Notes: generated by a model not told the origin, from the sequence alone. A stretch of DNA of 5,038 nt from Thiotrichaceae bacterium (GCA_027008665.1 JALVEA010000054.1:1-5038), one strand, 5' to 3'. Counted from the first letter of the stretch, positions 1 through 5,038 are shown. Numbers and translations: made by a program.

Positions 1-1133
1 CCTTTTTCTACAGTTCCTCTGATGTGCAAAATATAATCAATATAATATTTCTTAGTGCCTTCTTGTTTTATATTATCACCATTTAGTGAAATTTCTAGCA
101 TATCTCTGTCTTTCTTTATATAACCTATTTTTATTAATGTGTTATTTTCAAACGTTAACTGTACTTTTTCACCCTTGATTAAAGGCGGTAATTTTTTTAC
201 AGCGATTACACTATTAATTTTGAATTTATACTTCTTTTTAAAAGAGAATATACTGTTATTATGCGTTACACTATAAACTCTTTTGGTAATATCCTTTTTT
301 TTCTCTTTATTAAGAGGAAAAGTTTTTTTTATATTGTTTTGTTTTTTGCTTGAGTTGGTAAGATAAATTGGGTTTTCTTTTTTCTGTGCTTGATTATCTT
401 TTTTTTCGTGCTGTTTATAGATATTTCCAAGAAATAAGCGATTATTATAATCACTAAAGGCAAGATCAGTTTTTCTCTTGTAGGTTTCTTCATTATTAAT
501 TGCATACGTTTCTATTGTATTAGGACTTATGCCGATTAATTGACTGAAATACCTTTCTTCATTCATGATATCACTATCGTCTTCTTTTGAATATTTTAAA
601 ATAAACCTATTATTACTTTTATTGGTTGTTTCTGTTGTAAAAATATTTTCTTTTTTCCCTAGTGTTGAGGAAATAACTGTGTTGCTCTCCATAATTATTA
701 TGGTAGCAAATATCGCAATAATTGCAGTGGGAATAGTGTTTATTAAAAATACATTTTTAAATATATTAGTAAGTCTTGTTCTTGTTCTTGTTTTTTTCTT
801 TTTTGTAAAAGCATCATCTGTTATTTTTTTATTAACTAAAGCAAATAAAAAATTAAATATATTTTCCGTTTTTATTTTTTCATTATCTTTTTTTGTTTTT
901 AATGGTATGATTTTATTTTCTAACCTTCCTTTTATTCTAGCTAATACTTCATCAGGATCTTCATCATAAGAACGAATTTCATCTTTGATTTGTTCTGAAC
1001 TCATATTTAATATTTCTAGAAAATCCTCGTCTTCATATAAATCTTCATATTCTTCACATATTTCATTAGTAGGTGTATTTTTAGAGAGGTTTACTTCTTT
1101 ATCTGAATTAATTTGTAAGGATAGAAATTTCAT
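1..1133 (-). CDS. Single-span membrane protein, candidate anti-sigma partner (3' end outside window)
   Basis: Reading the minus strand from the ATG at 1133-1131 gives 377 codons without a stop; the gene runs off the left edge. The start overlaps the stop of the sigma gene as ATGA (1130-1133), which implies translational coupling. Residues 1-75 are acidic (rich in E and D) with one Cys at 26. A basic stretch KKKKTRTRTR (111-120) sits just before one hydrophobic segment at about 127-149 (core PTAIIAIFATIIIM). By the positive-inside rule the N-terminus is cytoplasmic and the Lys/Asn-rich remainder, at least 225 residues, is periplasmic. This topology and the position right after a sigma gene match membrane anti-sigma factors, which is the basis for the call. 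No HxxxCxxC zinc anti-sigma motif and no recognised FecR/RskA signature are visible, so the function is inferred from context. It could instead be a structural or envelope protein controlled by the sigma factor. Codon use is extremely AT-rich. Confidence 0.8.
   Translation of the reverse strand, partial: MKFLSLQINSDKEVNLSKNTPTNEICEEYEDLYEDEDFLEILNMSSEQIKDEIRSYDEDPDEVLARIKGRLENKIIPLKTKKDNEKIKTENIFNFLFALVNKKITDDAFTKKKKTRTRTRLTNIFKNVFLINTIPTAIIAIFATIIIMESNTVISSTLGKKENIFTTETTNKSNNRFILKYSKEDDSDIMNEERYFSQLIGISPNTIETYAINNEETYKRKTDLAFSDYNNRLFLGNIYKQHEKKDNQAQKKENPIYLTNSSKKQNNIKKTFPLNKEKKKDITKRVYSVTHNNSIFSFKKKYKFKINSVIAVKKLPPLIKGEKVQLTFENNTLIKIGYIKKDRDMLEISLNGDNIKQEGTKKYYIDYILHIRGTVEK
774..791 (-). repeat. 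Hexanucleotide microsatellite inside the membrane protein gene
   Basis: Three perfect CTTGTT units lie on the plus strand at 775-792. In the minus-strand reading frame they encode three Thr-Arg dipeptides (residues 115-120) directly before the membrane segment. Unit gain or loss would keep the frame and change only the number of basic residues at the membrane boundary. A T-rich run follows at 793-797. Confidence 0.7.
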
Positions 1134-1717
1134 GATTCTCCTTCCTGTAATTTTATTAAAATACGCTTAAGAGCTGTTTTTTTAATATTAACTTCCTTAA
1201 CCGTTATACCAAAATATAATGCCAATTCTTTAGGTTTGGTTCTACCTTTAATGAGTATTTCCTCTGCAAAATCAATTAAATCTTCTCTGTTTTTAGAGAG
1301 GTAATTCATTAGTTCTGTAAAATGATAAAGTGCATCTTCTCTGTTTTCATAGAAAGAAAGTGCCTCTTCATTGCGTTGATCTCTGTTCATTTGTAGAATA
1401 TCCAGTGGACAATCATTTTCATTTTTTTTTTCATTACCAAGATCAGTTTCTCTCTTGATGGTTATTGTTTCCTTTAACGTTGCATGATTAGAGATAATAC
1501 TTTTAGCACACCCTAAAAGATGTACTAAAAGGTGAGGACATTTTTCCTTATTCCATGGGCGAACTCCTGATAGTATTTTATCAATTGCCTCATGTGCAAC
1601 ATCTTCACCTGTCATGCTGAAATAAATGGGTTGTCCCTCATATTTTTTTATTTTCCTGTTTGCATAAGTATATAAGCTCTCAATAATATCATTGGTAAAA
1701 TCGTTCGGTAACGGCAT
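1130..1717 (-). CDS. Sigma-70 family (ECF-like) RNA polymerase sigma factor
   Basis: The product has 195 residues, the usual size for a two-domain sigma factor. Residues about 7-85 resemble region 2: a helix with DIIESLYTYANRKIKK (9-24), then GEDVAHEAIDKIL (37-49), then PWNKEKCPHLLVHLLGCAKS (54-73), the pattern of ECF sigma-2 domains in which a W/N-rich turn precedes an aromatic/basic helix. A polar linker follows (about 86-120). Region 4 is at about 125-190, ending in a helix-turn-helix: KPKELALYFGITVKEV (161-176) and a basic recognition helix (177-190). The start is the ATG at 1717, because AAGGAG (1730-1725) lies 7 nt upstream. The longer TTG-started reading from 1735 would place this Shine-Dalgarno inside the gene. 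The stop overlaps the next gene by ATGA, so the two are co-translated. The target promoters are unknown; the motif at 1880-1910 is the obvious candidate for autoregulation. The subfamily is not recognised. Confidence 0.8.
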   Translation of the reverse strand: MPLPNDFTNDIIESLYTYANRKIKKYEGQPIYFSMTGEDVAHEAIDKILSGVRPWNKEKCPHLLVHLLGCAKSIISNHATLKETITIKRETDLGNEKKNENDCPLDILQMNRDQRNEEALSFYENREDALYHFTELMNYLSKNREDLIDFAEEILIKGRTKPKELALYFGITVKEVNIKKTALKRILIKLQEGES

Positions 1718-1724
1718 GCAATTA

Positions 1725-1730
1725 CTCCTT
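1725..1730 (-). promoter_or_regulatory. Shine-Dalgarno that fixes the sigma gene start
   Basis: AAGGAG on the minus strand is followed by the 7-nt spacer TAATTGC and ATG at 1717-1715. It selects this ATG over the in-frame TTG 18 nt upstream. The segment GGAGTAATT (1728-1720), covering the core of this site and its spacer, is perfectly complementary to part of the leader hairpin at 1797-1805. Confidence 0.85.
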
Positions 1731-1792
1731 TTCAATAGAGATTATGTTGCGTAATTGTAGCTTGTTTATTTTTAAGAAATTTTTCAAAAGTA

Positions 1793-1818
1793 TCATGGAG
1801 TAATTTTTTAATCCATGA
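1793..1818 (-). promoter_or_regulatory. Leader hairpin with anti-Shine-Dalgarno arm, upstream of the sigma gene
   Basis: On the plus strand, TCATGGAGTAA (1793-1803) and TTAATCCATGA (1808-1818) form 11-nt arms with one mismatch and a TTTT loop. Read as RNA of the sigma gene (minus strand), the 3' arm and loop contain AATTACTCC (1805-1797), a perfect 9-nt complement of GGAGTAATT at the sigma Shine-Dalgarno (1728-1720). The hairpin and the Shine-Dalgarno duplex cannot form together, so this could be a translational on/off switch. No T-run follows it on the minus strand, so it does not look like an intrinsic terminator. The structure is seen in the sequence; the function is inferred. Confidence 0.45.
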
Positions 1819-1879
1819 GCTTTTAGTGCCTTCCTTGCTCAAATATCATTATTTTGCTACAAATAACTCCTTCTGCCGT

Positions 1880-1910
1880 TAATATGCTGATGTGAATGTA
1901 TATTTCATCA
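1880..1910 (-). promoter_or_regulatory. Conserved 31-bp upstream motif, copy 1 (candidate promoter/operator)
   Basis: This matches 2476-2506 at 26 of 31 positions without gaps. Read toward the sigma gene it is TGATGAAATAT, 3 variable bases, TTC, one variable base, CATCAGCATA, one variable base, TA. It contains a dyad: GCTGATG (1886-1892) and CATCAGC (1906-1912) with a 13-bp spacer. The motif lies 162 bp before the sigma ATG. The two outer blocks have promoter-like spacing but do not match the housekeeping TTGACA/TATAAT consensus well, which would suit an alternative sigma or a dimeric repressor. Similarity continues weakly beyond it (ATAAAG then TTTATTTT-like sequence at 1921-1935 and 2513-2529). 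Confidence 0.55.
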
Positions 1911-1960
1911 GCAGTTTAAAATAAAGTTTTATTTTTTCCTCGTTTTTTTTAAAAAACAAT

Positions 1961-2389
1961 CTATCTTAATGATGGATTATTTAGTAATTTTTCTTCTGCA
2001 TCTTTAATTAATTCTTCTTTGTTTTCATGTAGATAGTTTATCATGATCTTGAATTTAGAAAAGGCTAGTTGTAGTTCTTCAGGTGTAAAATCAAAATCAT
2101 CATTAATTTTTTTATCTTTCTTTTTATTTTCGTTCTTATCATCAAAACACACTTCCTTATGAAGAATATCTTTAACATTGCTCGCTAAATGAACAAATAT
2201 TTTAGGGCATGATTTTTCATTCCACGGTGTTTTGTTTGTTATTGTTTGATAAATCGCTTTATTCACAATATCAGTAGCTTTTATATTTAAATTAATAGGA
2301 CTTTGTTGTAATTTAGCTATTTTTCTTTGTGTATAAAAATATAATTGCACAATAATGTCATGGGTTAAATGATCATCAATTGATGACAT
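1961..2389 (-). CDS. Truncated sigma-like paralogue lacking region 4
   Basis: The product has 142 residues and is clearly related to the sigma protein at 1130-1717. DIIVQLYFYTQRKIAK (10-25) matches DIIESLYTYANRKIKK, PWNEKSCPKIFVHL (55-68) matches PWNKEKCPHLLVHL, and INYLHENKEELIKDAEEKLL (117-136) matches MNYLSKNREDLIDFAEEILI. Translation stops after NNPSLR, exactly where the paralogue enters its DNA-binding helix-turn-helix. The linker is a Lys/Asp/Asn-rich low-complexity stretch (83-99). The start is the ATG at 2389, supported by AAGGAA (2402-2397) with a 7-nt spacer. No convincing region-4 remnant follows the TAG in any frame. The reading frame, Shine-Dalgarno and upstream motif are intact, so it may be expressed as a region-2-only protein, perhaps a modulator of polymerase or of its sibling. 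It could equally be a decaying duplicate. Confidence 0.75.
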   Translation of the reverse strand: MSSIDDHLTHDIIVQLYFYTQRKIAKLQQSPINLNIKATDIVNKAIYQTITNKTPWNEKSCPKIFVHLASNVKDILHKEVCFDDKNENKKKDKKINDDFDFTPEELQLAFSKFKIMINYLHENKEELIKDAEEKLLNNPSLR

Positions 2390-2421
2390 AAGAGTGTTCC
2401 TTTTTTTATATGTTTCTAATT

Positions 2422-2439
2422 TTAAATAAATTTGTTCAT
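2422..2439 (-). other. Five-codon leader ORF before the truncated sigma gene
   Basis: An ATG at 2439 opens MNKFI and stops at TAA (2424-2422). It has its own Shine-Dalgarno, AAGGA (2451-2447), at the ideal 7-nt spacing, part of AAGGAAGGGCA (2451-2441). A near copy of that block, AAGGAAGGCA, occurs in the other sigma leader (1836-1827). It ends 32 nt before the truncated gene's start. It may be a translated leader peptide or just a chance ATG after a purine-rich block. Confidence 0.3.
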
Positions 2440-2475
2440 TTGCCCTTCCTTTTGAAATGACACCATCCCTTATCC

Positions 2476-2506
2476 TACTATGCTGATGAGAACTGATATT
2501 TCATCA
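2476..2506 (-). promoter_or_regulatory. Conserved 31-bp upstream motif, copy 2
   Basis: This is the second copy of the motif at 1880-1910, here 86 bp before the start of the truncated sigma gene. The dyad arms are shorter (TGATG/CATCA, 13-bp spacer) because the outer GC pair is lost on one side. It lies in the region between that gene and the divergent lipoprotein gene, 149 bp from the latter, so a regulator bound here could affect both directions. The bases that differ from copy 1 are mostly in the dyad centre, which is typical of a protein-binding site. Confidence 0.55.
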
Positions 2507-2565
2507 AAAAAGATAAAGATATTTATTTTGCTAAATTATTGATTATTTTGGGTTATTTTTAAGCA

Positions 2566-2630
2566 TGTTGTAATTAAGCATAATTATTTCAGATTGTTTT
2601 TTAACCTGTTGTAATTAAGCATAATTATTT
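2566..2630. repeat. Two 24-bp perfect direct repeats, 41-bp period
   Basis: The copies are at 2566-2589 and 2607-2630. Each begins TGTTGTAATTAAG and ends CATAATTATTT. The 15 bases before each copy are also partly alike (10 of 15 identical, T-rich), so the repeat unit is close to the 41-bp period. Each copy contains TAATTA, AGCA, TAATTA, a pair of self-complementary boxes. The array ends 25 bp before the lipoprotein start. A period near four helical turns puts both copies on the same DNA face, as for operator sites. CATAAT in each copy (2579-2584, 2620-2625) could be a -10 box, but no good -35 box is at the right distance. Confidence 0.8.
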
Positions 2631-2655
2631 GGATGTTAGTAGAGGAATGATGTAG

Positions 2656-2946
2656 ATGAAATTTAAAAAAATTAGAACGTTATTGTTAGGTCTTTTTGTT
2701 ATTTTGCTAGTGATAGGATGTAGTTCAAATCCTAGTTTATGCCCTCCTAAAGCAGAGGTTAAAGCTAAACGAGTTAAGACGACTCGAACAAACCCAAGCA
2801 AGAAAAGATCAAATAATGTCAATAAAATACTGATGGTAGGGATGATGGTTTATGTGATTAGCATTATTCCTAATGGTCTTGAAATAGTAAATACAGTTGG
2901 TGGTTTAGTGTTGAAAAATAAGGAAATAGAAAGCAAAAAAGAGTGA
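2656..2946 (+). CDS. Small lipoprotein of unknown function
   Basis: The product has 96 residues. The N-terminus is a lipoprotein signal: basic MKFKKIR, a hydrophobic core (about 8-20), and lipobox LVIGC with the lipidated Cys at 22. Ser follows at position 23, so outer-membrane sorting is more likely than inner-membrane retention. The mature part is Lys/Arg/Pro-rich (31-52), then a second hydrophobic stretch (NKILMVGMMVYVISIIP, 56-72) and a charged tail. The second hydrophobic stretch is odd for a soluble lipoprotein and suggests a further membrane contact. The start follows AGAGGA (2641-2646) by 9 nt and is immediately preceded by the mini-frame ATG ATG TAG. It is divergent from the sigma cluster and followed by glcD 81 bp later. 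I do not recognise a family, and a link to the sigma genes is only positional. Confidence 0.75.
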   Translation: MKFKKIRTLLLGLFVILLVIGCSSNPSLCPPKAEVKAKRVKTTRTNPSKKRSNNVNKILMVGMMVYVISIIPNGLEIVNTVGGLVLKNKEIESKKE

Positions 2947-2960
2947 GAGAACTTTTTTTT
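2935..2960 (+). terminator. Weak terminator-like hairpin after the lipoprotein gene
   Basis: AAAAAAGAGT (2935-2944) can pair with ACTTTTTTTT (2951-2960) around a GAGAGA loop, with one G-T wobble. The 3' arm is itself the T-run. The stem overlaps the lipoprotein stop codon. It is almost all A-T pairs, so termination would be weak, but it sits where the lipoprotein and glcD transcripts would be separated. Confidence 0.3.
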
Positions 2961-3027
2961 CTAAGGCGGAGGCATCAATATTTTGTTAAAGTGTATCAAG
3001 AATAAACACAGTTGACCTATTGCCTCT

Positions 3028-4497
3028 ATGAATACCCAACCAGAATCCAATAATAATCTACTCCTAGCTCTGCGTGAAATACTTCCAGAACAATATTTAT
3101 TAACCGCAGTAGAAGATTTAAAACCTTATGAGTGTGACGGCTCTCCTGTCTATCAGCGTTTGCCTGTTGCAGTTGCCTTACCAAGCACGATTGAAGAGGT
3201 GCAAAAAATTATTCATGTCTGCGAAAGCTTGCGTGTGCCAGTGGTTGCTCGTGGTGCGGGTACGGGTCTATCAGGCGGTGCTTTGCCTCATGAAGGTGGC
3301 ATTATTCTTGCTTTGTCACGTTTTAATAAAATTCTTGAAATTAATGACGAGCGTATGACCATGCGTGTGCAACCCGGGGTGCGTAATTTAGCAATCTCTG
3401 AGGCGGCTGCCCCTTATGGTTTATATTATGCCCCTGATCCTTCGTCACAAATTGCCTGTACGATTGGTGGTAATGTGGCAGAGAATGCGGGCGGAGTACA
3501 TTGCTTGAAATATGGATTAACTGTACATAATGTTCTAGAAGTGAAGATCATTACGGCAGAGGGTGAATTAGTGACCTTGGGTTCTAGTACATTAGATACA
3601 CCAGGTTATGATCTATTGGCTTTGATAACGGGATCAGAGGGTATGCTGGGGATTATTGTGGAGGTGGTGGTTAAACTTTTACCGCGTCCTCCTGAAACAA
3701 AAGTCTTAATGGCATCTTTTGATCAGGTAGAAGATGCTGCTAATGCGGTTGCAGCGATTATTTCCGCTGGTATTATTCCAGCAGGTTTGGAATTGATGGA
3801 TAATTTAGCAATTCAGGCGACAGAAGCCTTTGTTCATGCGGGCTATCCTACCGATGCAGAAGCTATTTTATTGTGTGAATTAGATGGTACTGAAGAAGAA
3901 CTTGCAGAACAAGTGAGTTTAGTGGCTGATATTTTAAGAAATGCCAATTCAATTCGCGTGATAATGGCAAGTTCTGATCAAGAAAAGGCTAGATTATGGG
4001 CAGGGCGTAAAGCTGCTTTTCCTGCGGTTGGGAGAATATCTCCTGATTATTATTGTATGGATGGTACTATTCCACGCAAAAATGTAGCGGCAGTATTGTC
4101 TGAAATTAAGTTATTATCAGCGAATTATGGTTTACGAGTTGCCAATGTGTTTCATGCAGGTGATGGTAACTTACACCCTCTGATTTTATTTGATGCAGGT
4201 AAAAAGGGCGAATTGGAAAAAGCAGAACAGTTTGGTGCAGATATTTTGGAATTATGTGTCAAAATGGGTGGCTCAATTACGGGTGAACATGGGGTAGGAT
4301 TTGAAAAATTAGATCAAATGTGTGTGCAATTTAATGAAGATGAATTGACGCATTTTCATAATATTAAATATGCTTTTGACCCTTATGAATTACTCAATCC
4401 TGGCAAAGTTATTCCTACTTTACATCGTTGTGCAGAGCTGGGATCAATGCATGTTCATCACGGTGAATTACCACATCCTGAGATTCCCCGTTTTTAA
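3028..4497 (+). CDS. glcD: Glycolate oxidase FAD-binding subunit GlcD
   Basis: The product has 489 residues, close to the roughly 500 of E. coli GlcD, and reads like it from end to end. It oxidises glycolate to glyoxylate as part of the GlcDEF complex, passing electrons to the respiratory chain. The FAD-binding PCMH domain spans about residues 45-225, with RGAGTGLSGGALP (75-87) and DPSSQIACTIGGNVAENAGG (137-156). The C-terminal FAD-oxidase domain carries FHAGDGNLHP (375-384), SITGEHGVG (416-424) and the terminal NPGK (457-460). The histidines at 376, 383 and 421 are the conserved catalytic/metal positions of this family. A TGA at 3013-3015 is in frame, so 3028 is the first possible ATG. The N-terminus is about ten residues shorter than in E. 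coli, and no clear Shine-Dalgarno precedes it. glcE follows after 26 bp, forming an operon. A D-lactate dehydrogenase of the same family is the alternative, but the match to GlcD and the glcE neighbour argue against it. Confidence 0.97.
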   Translation: MNTQPESNNNLLLALREILPEQYLLTAVEDLKPYECDGSPVYQRLPVAVALPSTIEEVQKIIHVCESLRVPVVARGAGTGLSGGALPHEGGIILALSRFNKILEINDERMTMRVQPGVRNLAISEAAAPYGLYYAPDPSSQIACTIGGNVAENAGGVHCLKYGLTVHNVLEVKIITAEGELVTLGSSTLDTPGYDLLALITGSEGMLGIIVEVVVKLLPRPPETKVLMASFDQVEDAANAVAAIISAGIIPAGLELMDNLAIQATEAFVHAGYPTDAEAILLCELDGTEEELAEQVSLVADILRNANSIRVIMASSDQEKARLWAGRKAAFPAVGRISPDYYCMDGTIPRKNVAAVLSEIKLLSANYGLRVANVFHAGDGNLHPLILFDAGKKGELEKAEQFGADILELCVKMGGSITGEHGVGFEKLDQMCVQFNEDELTHFHNIKYAFDPYELLNPGKVIPTLHRCAELGSMHVHHGELPHPEIPRF

Positions 4498-4523
4498 AAA
4501 GCAATCATTTTAGATAAAAATTT

Positions 4524-5038
4524 ATGGCATTAAATAGTATATCTAGCTCTATCCCTAATCGTGATATAAGCGCTGAACTACAACAACAAGTCCAATCATC
4601 GATTGATTTACACTCCCCGTTACTCATTCGTGGAGGAGGGAGTAAATCGTTTTATGGACGACCGCCTGTGGAAACCTCAAACATATTAGAGTTGAAAGGG
4701 CACACTGGGGTGATTGACTATGATCCTACCGAATTGGCTATTACGCTTCGAGCAGGGACACGTCTACAAGATTTAGAGTCTTTGCTGGCAAAGAAACAAC
4801 AAATGCTTTCCTTTGAACCGCCGCAATTTAATAAAAATAGTACCATAGGTGGAGTCGTTTCAGCGGGTATTGCAGGGCCTCGACGTGCTTTTGCTGGTTC
4901 TATTCGGGATTCTATTTTGGGGGTGGAAATTATTAATGGTGATGGGAAAATCGTCCATTTTGGTGGTCAGGTCATGAAAAATGTGGCAGGTTATGATATG
5001 TCGCGTTTAATGGTGCGTTCCATGGGAACGTTGGGTGT
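4524..5038 (+). CDS. glcE: Glycolate oxidase FAD-binding subunit GlcE (3' end outside window)
   Basis: The first 171 codons are readable, about half of the usual 350 residues; the gene continues past the window end. It begins MALNSISSSI. Typical GlcE features are IRGGGSKSFYGR (35-46), a PCMH-type FAD-binding segment with TIGGVVSAGIAGPRR (107-121), SIRDSILGVEIINGDG (126-141), and VMKNVAGYDMSRLMVRSMGT (150-169), the signature of the GlcE branch. GlcE is the second flavin subunit and is needed together with GlcD and GlcF for glycolate oxidation. It starts 26 bp after glcD on the same strand. The leader TTTTAGATAAAAATTT has no recognisable Shine-Dalgarno, so translation probably relies on coupling or on an AT-rich unstructured leader. 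The start matches the expected N-terminal length, and no better upstream ATG is in frame close by. Confidence 0.95.
   Translation, partial: MALNSISSSIPNRDISAELQQQVQSSIDLHSPLLIRGGGSKSFYGRPPVETSNILELKGHTGVIDYDPTELAITLRAGTRLQDLESLLAKKQQMLSFEPPQFNKNSTIGGVVSAGIAGPRRAFAGSIRDSILGVEIINGDGKIVHFGGQVMKNVAGYDMSRLMVRSMGTLG

Noticed and set aside
565..969. Plus-strand open frame of 134 residues, very hydrophobic
   Set aside because: It lies antisense within the minus-strand membrane protein gene, whose frame is open for 377 codons and is ATGA-coupled to the sigma gene. The hydrophobicity is the expected shadow of Lys/Asn/Glu-rich codons.
985..1170. Plus-strand open frame of 61 residues
   Set aside because: It is Ser-rich, antisense across the sigma/membrane protein junction, has no ribosome site, and is a shadow frame.
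1718..1735. TTG start six codons upstream for the sigma gene
   Set aside because: The strong AAGGAG lies inside this extension and is ideally spaced for the ATG at 1717.
1942..1957. Palindrome of a T-run followed by an A-run as a terminator
   Set aside because: It is only A-T pairs apart from the outer G-C, with no loop and no following U-tract; a terminator cannot be supported.
1870..1960. Region-4 remnant after the stop of the truncated sigma gene
   Set aside because: One frame reads through an AT-rich stretch with KLYF-like residues, but nothing matches the helix-turn-helix of the paralogue beyond low-complexity similarity.
2566..2630. Direct repeats as a CRISPR array or phage attachment site
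   Set aside because: There are only two copies with a 17-bp gap, and no cas gene, integrase or tRNA is visible.
2625..2822. Minus-strand frame of 65 residues
   Set aside because: It is antisense to the lipoprotein gene, which has a Shine-Dalgarno, a signal peptide and a lipobox.
3128..3358. Plus-strand frame of 76 residues inside glcD
   Set aside because: It is an out-of-frame shadow of the strongly conserved glcD coding sequence.

Overview
The window looks like the chromosome of a low-GC Gram-negative bacterium, most likely a gammaproteobacterium. The evidence is a glycolate oxidase GlcD that reads like the enterobacterial protein along its whole length, a GlcE start just behind it, and a small lipoprotein with a classical lipobox. 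A Beggiatoa-like sulfur oxidiser would fit the base composition and the autotrophy-linked glycolate pathway, but that placement is a guess.

Left part (1-2389, all on the minus strand): three AT-rich genes. In transcription order they are a sigma-like protein that stops before region 4 (1961-2389), a full-length sigma-70-family/ECF-like protein (1130-1717), and a long single-membrane-span protein (1133 to beyond base 1). The last start overlaps the sigma stop as ATGA. This overlap and the topology suggest a sigma/anti-sigma-type pair, although no known anti-sigma motif is visible. The third gene has no stop inside the window; its 377 readable codons were translated by hand.

Both sigma genes are preceded by the same 31-bp motif (26/31 identical, with dyad arms), at 1880-1910 and 2476-2506. 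It is a good candidate for a shared, possibly autoregulated promoter or operator. The leader of the full-length sigma also holds a hairpin whose 3' arm is a perfect 9-nt complement of that gene's Shine-Dalgarno region, so an RNA switch is possible.

Middle (2390-3027): a divergent intergenic region carrying the second motif copy and a 24-bp perfect direct repeat, then a 96-residue lipoprotein of unknown function (2656-2946) and a short spacer with a weak terminator-like hairpin.

Right part (3028-5038, plus strand): glcD (complete) and glcE (cut by the window end), 26 bp apart, the FAD subunits of glycolate oxidase. GlcF, the iron-sulfur subunit, would be expected further right. The glc genes are visibly richer in GC and use more balanced codons than the left part. 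The sigma/membrane-protein cluster therefore looks like accessory DNA next to a core metabolic operon. No tRNA, rRNA, CRISPR, transposase or phage structural gene was seen.
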